64,000 nucleotides of DNA from Micromonospora lupini (GCF_026342015.1 NZ_JAPENL010000003.1:186001-250000); one strand, 5' to 3'; counted from the first letter of the stretch, positions 8,080 through 16,335 are shown. Translations and numbers: made by a program. Notes: a model not told the origin generated them from the sequence alone.

Positions 8080-9138
8080 TCAGGGGTGGGTGATGGGGTG
8101 GGTGGGGCGGGGCCAGTGTGGGCGGTCGGCGTCACGGAGCGCGGCGGTGCGCAGGGCGGCGAGTTGACGTTCCACCTCGACGAACTGGTCCGGCGCCAAC
8201 GGCCCCCAGCGCAGCGCGGCGGCGTTCTCCTCGACCTGGGCGACCGTACGGCAGCCGGGGATCGGGATGGTGCGCCCGCTGCGCGCCCAGATCCAACCCA
8301 GCGCGCCCTGGGCGAGGGTGCGCCCGTCGGCGGTCAGCGCGGCGCGCACCGCGCCGACCCGGCGCAGCCACTCCGGCGCGGGGCGGCCGCCCCGGAACCA
8401 CTCCAGCCAGCCCGGTGCCAACCCGCGCACGTCGTCGCGGGGCAACGTCGACGCGGCCGTGTACTTGCCGGTGAGCAGGCCCATCCCCAGCGGCCCCTGG
8501 TTGACGCTGGCCAGGTCGTACTTGTCGCAGACGGCGAGCACCTCGGGGGCGTCGCGCAGCACCGACAGGGCGTGCTGCACGGCGGTGGCGCCGAGGGCCG
8601 CATGCCCGAACGCGGCGGCCCGGTCCGGGCGGTCGGTGCTCCACCCGTACGTCCGGATCAGGCCCTCGGCGACCAGGTCCTCGCAGACGCCGACAAGCGC
8701 CTGGGCGCGGGGCACCGGCAGGTCGGCCAGGTGCAGCTGGTAGAGGTCGATGCGGTCGGTGCCCAACCGGCGCAGCGAGGCGGTCACGGCCCGCCGCAGG
8801 TACGCCTCTGACGCGTCCTCCCCGGTCGCCTGCCGGGTCGCCTCGTCGAACGTGTAACCCCACTTGGTGGCGATCACGGCCTCGTCCCGGCGGCCGGCGA
8901 GGGCCCGCCCGAGCACCCGCTCGCCGTGCCCCGCGCCGTACGTGTCGGCGGTGTCGAAGAGGGTGATGCCCTCCTCGAGCGCACGACGTACCGCGCTAAC
9001 GGACTCGTCGTCGTCGACCGCGCCCCAGCCCAGCGGCTGACCGCCCTCCGCCCAGGGACCGGCGATCGCCCAGCACCCCATGCCGAGGGCGCTGACCTCG
9101 ATGCCGCTGCGCCCCAACACCCGTGTCGTCACTGCCAT
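8080..9138 (-). CDS. Aldo/keto reductase
   Basis: 352-aa NADPH-dependent (beta/alpha)8 oxidoreductase. The catalytic tetrad is readable: Asp62 and Tyr67 in FDTADTYGAG, Lys92 in ATKWG, and His136 in YQLHLAD. The C-terminal IPIPGCRTVAQVEEN segment is the usual cofactor 2'-phosphate/pyrophosphate region. ATG at 9138. It is convergent with the EF-G-like gene (39-base gap) and divergent from the HAD-like gene. The natural substrate cannot be told from sequence. A second member of the family lies at 19952-20935. Confidence 0.93.
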   Translation of the reverse strand: MAVTTRVLGRSGIEVSALGMGCWAIAGPWAEGGQPLGWGAVDDDESVSAVRRALEEGITLFDTADTYGAGHGERVLGRALAGRRDEAVIATKWGYTFDEATRQATGEDASEAYLRRAVTASLRRLGTDRIDLYQLHLADLPVPRAQALVGVCEDLVAEGLIRTYGWSTDRPDRAAAFGHAALGATAVQHALSVLRDAPEVLAVCDKYDLASVNQGPLGMGLLTGKYTAASTLPRDDVRGLAPGWLEWFRGGRPAPEWLRRVGAVRAALTADGRTLAQGALGWIWARSGRTIPIPGCRTVAQVEENAAALRWGPLAPDQFVEVERQLAALRTAALRDADRPHWPRPTHPITHP

Positions 9139-9235
9139 CGGCCGATCGTGCCACCTTCACCGGGCCTGGGCGTAGCAACTCCGGACGCGGAAACGCGGTA
9201 CGCGCGCCCCGACGCCGTACGGCATGATCGACGCC

Positions 9236-9718
9236 ATGCGGCGGCTGGGCGTGGACATCGGCGGTGTGCTCATCGAACCGGCCGACGAGGACGCCGACAC
9301 GTCGTTCTTCGGCGCGCACTACCTGCGTACGCCCATGGTCGACGGGGCGTTCGACGCGCTCGCGGCGCTCGGGCCGGCGTTCGACGAGGTGCACCTCGTC
9401 TCCAAGTGCGGCGAGTCCACCGAGCGGCGGACCCGGGAGTGGCTGGCGCACCACGACTTCGTGGCGCGCACCGGCATCCCCGCCGAACGGGTGCACTTCT
9501 GCCGGACGCGGCCGGCCAAGGCGCCGATCGCCCGGCGGCTCGGCCTGACCCATTTCGTGGACGACAGGCTGGAGGTGCTCGGCTATCTCGACTCGGTGCC
9601 GCACCGCTACCTGTTCCGGCCCCGCCCGGCGGAGGTCGCCGCACACGCCGCGCTGCTGCCCGGCGTACACCGGGTGGAGAGCTGGCCGGAGCTGACCGAC
9701 CTGCTGCGCGCCGAATAG
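9236..9718 (+). CDS. HAD-like hydrolase-fold protein
   Basis: About 160 aa. RRLGVDIGGVLIEP at the N-terminus looks like HAD motif I, but the second aspartate of DxD is Gly (DIGG), so classic phosphatase chemistry is doubtful. A later VSKCGE (motif II/III lysine region) and THFVDDRLEVLGYL (motif IV, Asp-Asp) fit the fold. ATG at 9236 places the first strand right at the start; an in-frame ATG at 9224 would add four residues, and neither has a strong ribosome site. Uncharacterised; possibly a 5'-nucleotidase-like or non-catalytic HAD. Confidence 0.75.
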   Translation: MRRLGVDIGGVLIEPADEDADTSFFGAHYLRTPMVDGAFDALAALGPAFDEVHLVSKCGESTERRTREWLAHHDFVARTGIPAERVHFCRTRPAKAPIARRLGLTHFVDDRLEVLGYLDSVPHRYLFRPRPAEVAAHAALLPGVHRVESWPELTDLLRAE

Positions 9719-9764
9719 CCGGACCGGCGCGGTCCTCGAGCCGGCGGGGGTCAGGCCCGGCGGG

Positions 9765-10313
9765 TCAGGACGGCCAGGCGCGGGCGAGCAGGTCGCGGGT
9801 GTCGCCGAGCAGTTGCGGCAGCACCTTGGTGCGGCCGATCACCGGCATGAAGTTCGCGTCGCCGCCCCAGCGCGGCACGACGTGCTGGTGCAGGTGGGCG
9901 GCGATGCCGGCGCCGGCCACCCCGCCCTGGTTCATGCCCAGGTTGAAGCCGTGCGCGTTGCTCACCTTGCGGACCACACGCATCGCCGACTGGGTGTACG
10001 AGGCAAGCTCGGCGGTCTCCGGCTCGTCGAGGTCGGTGTAGTCGGCGACGTGCCGGTACGGGCAGACGAGCAGGTGCCCCGGGTTGTACGGGTAGAGGTT
10101 GAGCACCACGAAGACGTGCTCGCCGCGGGCCACCACCAGGCTCTCCTCCGGCGGGAGCCCGGGGGCCAGACAGAACGGGCAACCAGTCGGTTTCTCGTAG
10201 CCCTCGGCCGGGCGGTCCTCGCCGGAGATGTAGGTCATCCGGTGCGGCGTCCAGAGCCGCTCCAGGCCGTCCGCCATGCCGTCGCTGTCCGTGTGCCGCT
10301 CCGCCCCTGTCAC
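9765..10313 (-). CDS. HIT-domain protein, probable AP4A phosphorylase-like
   Basis: 182 aa. The histidine triad HLHQHVVPRW (140-149) is intact, preceded by NLYPYNPGHLLV and a Cys45-x2-Cys48 pair (GCPFC). In Mycobacterium the HIT gene at the same place (between thrS and pgsA1) encodes a diadenosine-tetraphosphate phosphorylase. The shared position suggests the same activity here. GTG start at 10313; an ATG 12 codons later is an alternative. It is separated from pgsA by four inserted genes and from thrS by the DD-peptidase gene on the opposite strand, so it is probably transcribed alone. Confidence 0.92.
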   Translation of the reverse strand: MTGAERHTDSDGMADGLERLWTPHRMTYISGEDRPAEGYEKPTGCPFCLAPGLPPEESLVVARGEHVFVVLNLYPYNPGHLLVCPYRHVADYTDLDEPETAELASYTQSAMRVVRKVSNAHGFNLGMNQGGVAGAGIAAHLHQHVVPRWGGDANFMPVIGRTKVLPQLLGDTRDLLARAWPS

Positions 10314-10383
10314 GAGCCGATCCTACGGAGCCGTGCGGGCCGGCCGCGACACCCGTCACCGGGAAACTCCTTGCTGCAAGTTG

Positions 10384-10426
10384 TTGACGGATTGACGCCC
10401 AGACCTGAAACTTCCATACATTCAGG
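10384..10426 (+). promoter_or_regulatory. Candidate promoter and overlapping palindrome for the DD-peptidase gene
   Basis: An unusually A+T-rich stretch contains TTGACG at 10384 and again at 10392. The second is followed after 17-18 bases by CATACAT (about 10415-10421), a plausible -10. CCTGAA (10404-10409) and TTCAGG (10421-10426) form an inverted repeat flanking the -10, well placed for a repressor or activator. The gene starts at 10454. Assignment rests on pattern alone. Confidence 0.4.
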
Positions 10427-10453
10427 CACTTGAATCAATGGATGGAGAGCTTC

Positions 10454-11182
10454 ATGATCCGACGGCTCGGCAGGGTCATCGCGGCGCTCGCGCTGGCCGC
10501 CGCCACCACTGTGACCGGGGTCACCCTCACCGCCAGCGCGGCACACGCCGACGGCTGCTACACCTGGGGTCGCACCCTCTCCCAGGGGATGTCCGGCGAG
10601 GACGTCAGGCAACTCCAGATCCGCGTCGCCGGCTACCCCGGCTACGGGGCCGTGCTCACCATCGACGGCGCCTACGGCCCGGCGACCCGGTCCGCGGTGA
10701 TCCGCTTCCAGCAGGCGTACGGGCTGGGCGCGGACGGCATCGCCGGCCCGCAGACCTTCAACCGGCTGTACGCCCTCCAGGACGACGACTGCACACCCGT
10801 CAACTTCAGCTACGCCGAGCTGAACAACTGCAACAGCACCTGGGCCGGCGGAGCGGTCGCGGCGAGCACCGCCCGCGCCAACGCGCTCGTCTCGATGTGG
10901 AAGCTCCAGGCGCTGCGGCACGCCCTCGGCGACGTGCCCATCGCGATCAGCAGCAGTTTCCGCAGCTACTCCTGCAACAGCGCGGTCGGCGGGGCGTCGA
11001 ACAGCAGGCACCTGTACGGCGACGCGGTGGACCTGGTCGGCTCACCGTCGCTGTGCCGGCTCGCCCAGCAGGCCCGCAACCACGGCTTCGGCCAGATCCT
11101 CGGCCCCGGCTACCCGGACCACAACGACCACACCCACGTGGCGGCCGTCGGCGGCTGGTCCGCGCCCACCTGCGGCATCTGA
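10454..11182 (+). CDS. Secreted peptidoglycan-binding zinc DD-carboxypeptidase (M15-type)
   Basis: 242 aa with a Sec signal peptide (MIRRLGR basic start, hydrophobic core, cleavage after SAAHA). It has a PG_binding_1 repeat (about residues 40-105, GMSGEDVRQLQ ... DGIAGPQTF) and an M15-like metallopeptidase domain. Zinc ligands and catalytic region are visible as SRHLYGDAVD and HNDHTH. The two-domain layout is that of the Streptomyces albus G DD-peptidase, which trims peptidoglycan stem peptides outside the membrane. ATG at 10454 is preferred because GGAGAG lies 4 bases upstream; ATG 10442 and TTG 10430 would only extend ahead of the signal peptide. Followed by a very long hairpin at 11243. 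Confidence 0.9.
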   Translation: MIRRLGRVIAALALAAATTVTGVTLTASAAHADGCYTWGRTLSQGMSGEDVRQLQIRVAGYPGYGAVLTIDGAYGPATRSAVIRFQQAYGLGADGIAGPQTFNRLYALQDDDCTPVNFSYAELNNCNSTWAGGAVAASTARANALVSMWKLQALRHALGDVPIAISSSFRSYSCNSAVGGASNSRHLYGDAVDLVGSPSLCRLAQQARNHGFGQILGPGYPDHNDHTHVAAVGGWSAPTCGI

Positions 11183-11210
11183 CTCGGCCAGCGCCTCCTC
11201 CGACGCCGGG

Positions 11211-11238
11211 CTGCGGGCTGCGGGCTGCGGGCTGCGGG
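11211..11238. repeat. Heptanucleotide tandem repeat (CTGCGGG)x4
   Basis: Four exact copies of CTGCGGG between the DD-peptidase stop and the long inverted repeat at 11243. It is noncoding and prone to copy-number change; no function is apparent. Confidence 0.8.
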
Positions 11239-11242
11239 CGAA

Positions 11243-11314
11243 GATCGCGCTCGAACATGGAAGTAGTGGCCTCCCACGTCGGGGAGGCCACTACTTCCTG
11301 GATCGAGCGCGATC
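11243..11314. terminator. Long imperfect palindrome between convergent DD-peptidase and thrS genes
   Basis: Two 33-base arms (11243-11275 and 11282-11314) match at 30 of 33 positions around a 6-base loop. The outer part of the arms is GATCGCGCTCGA, the inner part GGAAGTAGTGGCCTCCC. It sits between two convergent genes, so it can end transcription from both sides. No T-tract follows, as is common in actinomycetes. The length is far above a normal terminator and the outer motif recurs in part at 23170-23180, suggesting a dispersed repeat family. Confidence 0.75.
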
Positions 11315-11355
11315 ACGCGGCACGCGAGCGGCTCGCCGGCCGTGCCGTCGTCGCG

Positions 11356-13365
11356 CTACTCGGCGGCGGCCGACGGGCCGATGTTCGTGCGGGAGGTCAC
11401 CACGTCGAGGACGTGGGTCACCGCCTCGGCGACCGGCACGCCGTTGCGCTGCGAGCCGTCGCGGTAGCGGAACGAGACCGTGCCGGCGGCCACGTCGTCG
11501 TCGCCCGCGATCACCATGAACGGGATCTTCTGCTGCTGGGCCGTCCGGATCTTCTTCTGCATCCGGTCGTCACCCCCGTCCACCTGGGCCCGGATGCCCT
11601 CGGCGCGCAGCGCCGCGACGAAGCCGTGCAGGTAGTCGGTGTGGTCCTCCCGGATCGGGATGCCGACCACCTGCACCGGCGCCAGCCAGGCCGGGAACGC
11701 CCCCGCGTAGTGCTCGGTGAGCACCCCGAAGAACCGCTCGATCGACCCGAACAGCGCCCGGTGGATCATCACGGGCCGCTGGCGGCTGCCGTCGGCGGCC
11801 TGGTACTCCAACCCGAACCGCTCCGGCTGGTTGAAGTCGACCTGAAGGGTGGACAACTGCCACGTCCGGCCGATCGCGTCCCGCGCCTGCACCGAGATCT
11901 TCGGCCCGTAGAACGCCGCGCCACCCGGGTCGGGCACCAGGTCCAGGCCGGAGGTCTCGGCAGCGGTCCGCAGCGCCTCGGTGGCCTCCTCCCAGTCCTC
12001 GTCGGCGCCGATGAACTTCGGCGAGTCGTCGCGGGTCGACAGCTCCAGGTAGAAGTCGTCGAGGCCGTAGTCACGCAGCAGGTCCAGCACGAAGCTGAGC
12101 AGCGTGGTCAGCTCCCCGGCCATCTGCTCGCGGGTGCAGTAGATGTGCGAGTCGTCCTGGGTCAGCCCGCGGACCCGGGTCAGGCCGTGCACCACGCCGG
12201 ACTTCTCGTACCGGTAGACCGTGCCGAACTCGAACATCCGCAGCGGCAGCTCCCGGTACGACCGCCCGCGCGCCCTGAAGATCAGGTTGTGCATCGGGCA
12301 GTTCATGGCCTTGAGGTAGTAGTCCGCGCCCTCCAACTGCATGGGCGGGAACATCGTGTCCGCGTAGTACGGCAGGTGACCGGAGGTCTGGAACAGCTGT
12401 GCCTTGGTGATGTGCGGGGTGTTGACGAACTCGTACCCCGCCTCCTCGTGCCGCCGCCGCGAGTAGTGCTCCATCTCCCGGCGGATGATGCCGCCCTTGG
12501 GGTGGAAGACCGCGAGGCCGGAGCCGATCTCGTCGGGGAAGCTGAACAGGTCCAGGTCCGCGCCGAGCTTGCGGTGGTCGCGCCGGGCGGCCTCCTCCAA
12601 CAGCTTCAGGTACGCCTTGAGCTCGTCGCGGGTCGGCCACGCGGTGCCGTACACCCGCTGCAGTTGGGGGTTCTTCTCCGACCCGCGCCAGTACGCGGCG
12701 GCGGAGCGCATCAGCTTGAACGCGCCGATCAGTCGGGTGGTCGGCAGGTGCGGGCCCCGGCACAGGTCCGACCAGCAGACCTTGTCCTCCTTGGCGTCGA
12801 GGTTGTCGTAGATCGTCAGCTCGCCGCCGCCGACCTCCATCACCTCGTCGGTGTCCAGGCCCTCGCCCTTGACCTCGATCAGCTCCAGCTTGAACGGCTC
12901 GTCGGCCAGCTCGGCGCGCGCCTCGTCCAGGCTGCCGAAGCGGCGGCGACGGAACCGCTGCCCGCTCTTGACGATCTCCTGCATGCGCTTTTCGATCTTG
13001 CTGAGGTCATCGGGCTGGAACGGCTTGGCGACGTCGAAGTCGTAGTAGAAGCCGTTCTCGATGGGCGGGCCGATGCCCAGCTTGGCCTCGGGGAAGACGT
13101 CCTGCACGGCCTGGGCGAGCACGTGCGCGGTGGAGTGACGCAGGACGTTGAGCCCGTCCGGCGAGTCCAGGCTGACCGGCTCGACCGTGGTCTCCTCGGC
13201 CGGTGCCCAGTCCAGGTCGCGGAGCTGACCCTGCGGGTCGCGGACCACGACGATCGCCTTGGGGCCGTTCGCGGGCAGTCCGGCCGCGGCCACCGCGTCG
13301 GCCGCCGTCGTCCCGGCGGCGACGACGACAGGGTCGGCCACGGCGGGGGTACGGGGTGCGGACAC
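11356..13365 (-). CDS. thrS: Threonyl-tRNA synthetase
   Basis: 669 aa, the usual length for actinobacterial ThrRS: a TGS-like N-domain (1-65), an editing domain with HSTAHVLAQA (His77/His81), the class II catalytic core and an anticodon-binding domain at the end. Zinc-site elements MNCPMHN and MIHRALFGSIERF and the motif-2 type RYEKSGVVHGLTRVRGL are present. GTG start at 13365 with GGAGGAG five bases upstream. No T-box-like leader was recognised in the 177-base spacer to the divergent YcnI-like gene. It marks one end of the thrS-HIT-pgsA-patA-pimA cluster. Confidence 0.98.
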   Translation of the reverse strand: MSAPRTPAVADPVVVAAGTTAADAVAAAGLPANGPKAIVVVRDPQGQLRDLDWAPAEETTVEPVSLDSPDGLNVLRHSTAHVLAQAVQDVFPEAKLGIGPPIENGFYYDFDVAKPFQPDDLSKIEKRMQEIVKSGQRFRRRRFGSLDEARAELADEPFKLELIEVKGEGLDTDEVMEVGGGELTIYDNLDAKEDKVCWSDLCRGPHLPTTRLIGAFKLMRSAAAYWRGSEKNPQLQRVYGTAWPTRDELKAYLKLLEEAARRDHRKLGADLDLFSFPDEIGSGLAVFHPKGGIIRREMEHYSRRRHEEAGYEFVNTPHITKAQLFQTSGHLPYYADTMFPPMQLEGADYYLKAMNCPMHNLIFRARGRSYRELPLRMFEFGTVYRYEKSGVVHGLTRVRGLTQDDSHIYCTREQMAGELTTLLSFVLDLLRDYGLDDFYLELSTRDDSPKFIGADEDWEEATEALRTAAETSGLDLVPDPGGAAFYGPKISVQARDAIGRTWQLSTLQVDFNQPERFGLEYQAADGSRQRPVMIHRALFGSIERFFGVLTEHYAGAFPAWLAPVQVVGIPIREDHTDYLHGFVAALRAEGIRAQVDGGDDRMQKKIRTAQQQKIPFMVIAGDDDVAAGTVSFRYRDGSQRNGVPVAEAVTHVLDVVTSRTNIGPSAAAE

Positions 13366-13542
13366 GGTGACTCCTCCAAGCGGTACGAAACGGTGCCGAT
13401 CCTCGGCTCTTGGCCGATGCTATCGGTCGCACCGTCGGCGCCTTCCAGACGGCTCGCGTTGAACCTTTCGCGCCTCGGATCCGAACTAAGTGGTGTGGCC
13501 GGAAACCGGTGCCGGTCGCGTCGAGACGGATGGGGGCACGAG

Positions 13543-14487
13543 ATGGCGAGCACGCACGGCGGAGGCCGTCCGCGGCGGATCGCGGCGGTGACCGCGCTGA
13601 CCGCCGCGGGGCTGCTGCTCTGGCCCGGTGCGGCGGCGCACGCCGCGGACGTCACGACCACGCCGACCGAGGCACGGCAGGGTGACGCCGTACGGCTGGA
13701 GTTCTCCGTGCCCGAGGAGCGGGCCGGCACGAAGACCACCCGGATCGAGGTGCGGTTGCCGGCCGACGCCCCGGTTGCCGAGGTCTATCCGATGTCTGTC
13801 GACGGCTGGGCTCCCAAGATCAGCTCTCGGACGCTTGACACGCCGGTGGCCGGCATCCACTCGTCCGGGGTGAGCACCGTGACCACGGCGGTGACCTGGG
13901 TACGCGTCGGCACGGGCGCGTCCGGCCCGGCCCGGCTGGCCCTGTCCATGGGCCCGCTGCCGCAGGCGGAGCGGCTCACCTTCGAGGTCGTCCAGACGTA
14001 CGCCGACGGCACGGTCGTCAGGTGGGCGGACGCCAGCGGCACACACCGGGCCCCGGTGCTGACGCTGCTGCCGGCGGCGGGCGCGGCCGGACCGGCCGGA
14101 CACGGCGGGCACGGCGCTCCCGCGGCCGGCGCGGCGAACGGTCCCGGCGGCGGCGACGCCGCTGCCGGCGACACCGCCGGTGGCGCGGCGGCGGGCGGGT
14201 CGGGTGGCGCCGACGAGGACTCCGGCAACGCCGACGGGATGCTGGCCGGCGGGCTGCTGGCCGGCCTGGGCGGCGGCGCGGCGATCGGTTGGCTTGTCAG
14301 CCGGTGGCGGCGACGCGACCCGGCCGAGGACGCGGCCCTGGCCGAGATCACCGGCGACCCGGCCGAGGACGCGGCCCTGGCCGAGATCACCGGCGACCCG
14401 GCCGAGGACGCGGCCCTGGCCGAGGTGACCGGCGACACCGCCGCGCCCGCCGACCGCCAGCCCGCCGTTCCCACAGCATCGCGGTGA
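13543..14487 (+). CDS. YcnI-like (DUF1775) secreted, membrane-anchored protein
   Basis: 314 aa: signal peptide ending AAHA, a ~130-residue DUF1775/YcnI beta domain (TPTEARQGDAVRLEFSVP ... GPLPQ ... VQTYADGTVVRW), a Gly/Ala-rich linker, a C-terminal transmembrane helix (about 250-270) followed by RWRRR, and a short cytoplasmic tail of repeats. YcnI proteins are linked to copper; their mature N-terminus normally begins with a histidine that binds Cu(II), but here the mature chain starts ADVTTTP, so that ligand is missing. No CopC/CopD-type neighbour is in the window. ATG at 13543. Confidence 0.82.
   Translation: MASTHGGGRPRRIAAVTALTAAGLLLWPGAAAHAADVTTTPTEARQGDAVRLEFSVPEERAGTKTTRIEVRLPADAPVAEVYPMSVDGWAPKISSRTLDTPVAGIHSSGVSTVTTAVTWVRVGTGASGPARLALSMGPLPQAERLTFEVVQTYADGTVVRWADASGTHRAPVLTLLPAAGAAGPAGHGGHGAPAAGAANGPGGGDAAAGDTAGGAAAGGSGGADEDSGNADGMLAGGLLAGLGGGAAIGWLVSRWRRRDPAEDAALAEITGDPAEDAALAEITGDPAEDAALAEVTGDTAAPADRQPAVPTASR
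14317..14433 (+). repeat. Three 39-bp tandem repeats encoding the YcnI-like protein tail
   Basis: Units at 14317-14355, 14356-14394 and 14395-14433; the first two are identical and the third differs by a few bases in its last codons. Each encodes DPAEDAALAEITG (last copy ...EVTG), giving an acidic, alanine-rich cytoplasmic tail. The near-identity points to recent duplication, so copy number may vary among strains. Confidence 0.92.
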
Positions 14488-14528
14488 TCCACTCCGCTTC
14501 CCGGAAACCGCGGCCTCCACGCCGAGCT

Positions 14529-14602
14529 GATCGACACGACATCGCCGATATCGGGGTATCCCGCCGCCGGGTTACCCCAATATCGGCGATGTCGAGTGGA
14601 TC
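14529..14602. terminator. Long palindrome between convergent YcnI-like and ADP-ribosylglycohydrolase genes
   Basis: Arms 14529-14558 and 14573-14602 match at 27 of 30 bases around a 14-base loop. The core reads CGACATCGCCGATAT on the left. Placement between convergent genes suggests a two-way terminator. No T-run is seen, and the size again exceeds a plain terminator. Confidence 0.7.
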
Positions 14603-14654
14603 ACGTCCACAAGCTGCGGACTCGGCGGCGGTACGGCGCCCAAGGGGGCGCCTG

Positions 14655-15572
14655 TCAGGGGAGCCAGGTGGGTAGCGGCTCGCGGGCGGCCAGCCACGCC
14701 TCGGGCACCCCGCCCGGGGTGCCGACACCCGTGTACGCGGCCACGATCGCCCCGACGATGGCGGCCGTGGTGTCCATGTCACCGCCCGCCCGGACACACC
14801 TCCGGATCGCCGTCGGATAGTCGTCGAGGTGGGTGGCGGCCACCCAGAGGGTGAATCCGACGGTGTCCTGCGCGGTCACCCGGGAACCGTTGCCCAGTTC
14901 CGCCACCACCCGGTCCACCGGTCGGCCGAGCAGCGCAGCCGCCCGGCTCACGCTCCGGTGCACCTCGCTGCCCGGGTCCAGGGCGGCGGCGATCCCGGCG
15001 AGCAGGCGGTCCGGGGCCGGCCGGTGCCCGTCGAGGCGACCCCGGGCGGCCATCGCGGCGGCCACGGCAACCGCGATGGCGCCGGCGATCCCCTCCGGGT
15101 GCGCGTGGGTCACCTCGGCCGAGGCGCGGGCCTGCGCCGCGGCATGCGCGGTGGAGTCGGCGAAGTACGCGCCCAGCGGGCCCACCCGCATCGCCGCGCC
15201 GTTGCCGCAGGAGCCCTGGCCGTCGAAGGCGGACGCGGCGGCCACCGGCCACGGGGTGCCGGTGCGGATCAGCCGCAGGATCGCCATCGCGCCAGCCCCG
15301 TAGCCCCGGCGTGGAGCACACCGCTCGGCGAAGGCCACTGCCAGCCGGTCGCGGTCGACGCCACCGGAGTGGGCCAGCTCGGCGAGGACCGAGCAGGCCA
15401 TCTCGGTGTCGTCGGTCCACTCCCAGGGGGCGGGCGGCAGCGTGGCGTCGGTGAGGTCCTCCGGCGGCCCCGGCAGGAAGTACTGCGCGCCTAGCGCGTC
15501 GCCTGTGGAGAGGCCGGCGAGGCTGTCCCGGGCGAGCGCCAGTCGGGCGTCGGCGAAGAGGGTGAAGGACAT
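14655..15572 (-). CDS. ADP-ribosylglycohydrolase family protein
   Basis: 305 aa, all-helical DraG/ARH fold. Metal-binding motifs are present: WTDDTEM (about 52-58) and a C-terminal GGDMDTTAAIVGAI corresponding to the family GGDTDTxA block, with Met in place of the usual first Thr. Such enzymes remove ADP-ribose from proteins or small molecules in the cytosol. ATG at 15572 (MSFTLFADARLAL) is preferred; the open frame extends to 15632 but the extra residues look unrelated and overlap the divergent response-regulator promoter. The physiological target is unknown. Confidence 0.88.
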   Translation of the reverse strand: MSFTLFADARLALARDSLAGLSTGDALGAQYFLPGPPEDLTDATLPPAPWEWTDDTEMACSVLAELAHSGGVDRDRLAVAFAERCAPRRGYGAGAMAILRLIRTGTPWPVAAASAFDGQGSCGNGAAMRVGPLGAYFADSTAHAAAQARASAEVTHAHPEGIAGAIAVAVAAAMAARGRLDGHRPAPDRLLAGIAAALDPGSEVHRSVSRAAALLGRPVDRVVAELGNGSRVTAQDTVGFTLWVAATHLDDYPTAIRRCVRAGGDMDTTAAIVGAIVAAYTGVGTPGGVPEAWLAAREPLPTWLP

Positions 15573-15645
15573 CGTCGTACCAGCTTGCCCGGTTCCCAGG
15601 TACGTCGCAACGCGATCAACTTGCCAGGCCAAGTACGGTCTTCTC

Positions 15646-16335
15646 GTGGCCTCCGTGCTCCTGGTCGAAGACGATCACGTCGTACGCGGCGCGATGCTGC
15701 GGTCCCTCGCTGACCGGGGGCACGCCGTGCACGCCGTGGGCACCGCCCTGGACGCGTTGCGCCGGGTCGCCGCGGAGACGCCCGACCTGGTGGTGTTGGA
15801 CCTCGGCCTGCCCGATCTGGACGGCTCCGACGCGCTGCGGATGCTGCGCGGCATCACCGACGTCCCGATCATCATCGCCACCGCCCGCGACGACGAGCAG
15901 TCGGTGGTCAAGCTGCTGCGCGCCGGGGCCGACGACTACATGGTGAAGCCGTTCACGGGCGCGCACCTGGACGCCCGCATCACCACGGTGCTGCGACGCG
16001 CCGGGCGGGCCAGCCGGACGGTGCAGCCCGCGGTGCACACGGTCGGCGGGTTGCGTGTCGACGTCGGTGAGCGCAGCGCCCAACTCGACGGGGAGCCGCT
16101 GGCGCTGACCCGTAAGGAATTCGACCTGCTGGCGTATCTCGCCGCACGACCCGGGCGGGTAGTGTCCCGCCGGGAACTCTTGGAGGAGGTATGGCGGCAG
16201 CCATCGGTCGGCGAGGATCAGACCATCGACGTGCACCTGTACTGGCTCCGCCGAAAGATGGGCGAGTCCGCGGCGAAGCCGCGCTACCTGCGCACCGTGC
16301 GGGGGGTCGGGTTCCGGCTGGTGGCACCGGACTGA
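15646..16335 (+). CDS. OmpR/PhoB-type response regulator
   Basis: 229 aa: receiver domain (phospho-acceptor Asp52 in LDLGLPD, acidic pair near the N-terminus in LVEDDH, Lys101 in MVKPF) followed by a winged-helix DNA-binding domain (ALTRKEFDLLAYLA ... RTVRGVGFRL). GTG at 15646 gives the normal receiver start; there is no clear ribosome site, so translation may be leaderless. The kinase gene follows with the stop and the kinase's probable start overlapping. Regulon unknown. Confidence 0.93.
   Translation: MASVLLVEDDHVVRGAMLRSLADRGHAVHAVGTALDALRRVAAETPDLVVLDLGLPDLDGSDALRMLRGITDVPIIIATARDDEQSVVKLLRAGADDYMVKPFTGAHLDARITTVLRRAGRASRTVQPAVHTVGGLRVDVGERSAQLDGEPLALTRKEFDLLAYLAARPGRVVSRRELLEEVWRQPSVGEDQTIDVHLYWLRRKMGESAAKPRYLRTVRGVGFRLVAPD

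Noticed and set aside
11243..11314. Terminal inverted repeats of an insertion sequence
   Set aside because: Only a 6-base loop and no transposase or target duplication; a hairpin terminator or small palindromic repeat explains it.
13366..13542. T-box riboswitch ahead of thrS
   Set aside because: No conserved T-box element or specifier-type stem could be recognised in the 177-base spacer.
14317..14433. CRISPR-like array
   Set aside because: Units are contiguous without spacers and lie in frame within a gene.
10438..14487. Open plus-strand frame of about 1350 codons across the DD-peptidase and thrS region
   Set aside because: It runs antisense through thrS and out of frame with the DD-peptidase; only its last 314 codons (from 13543) have a start, signal peptide and known domain. 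Long antisense frames are expected at this G+C.
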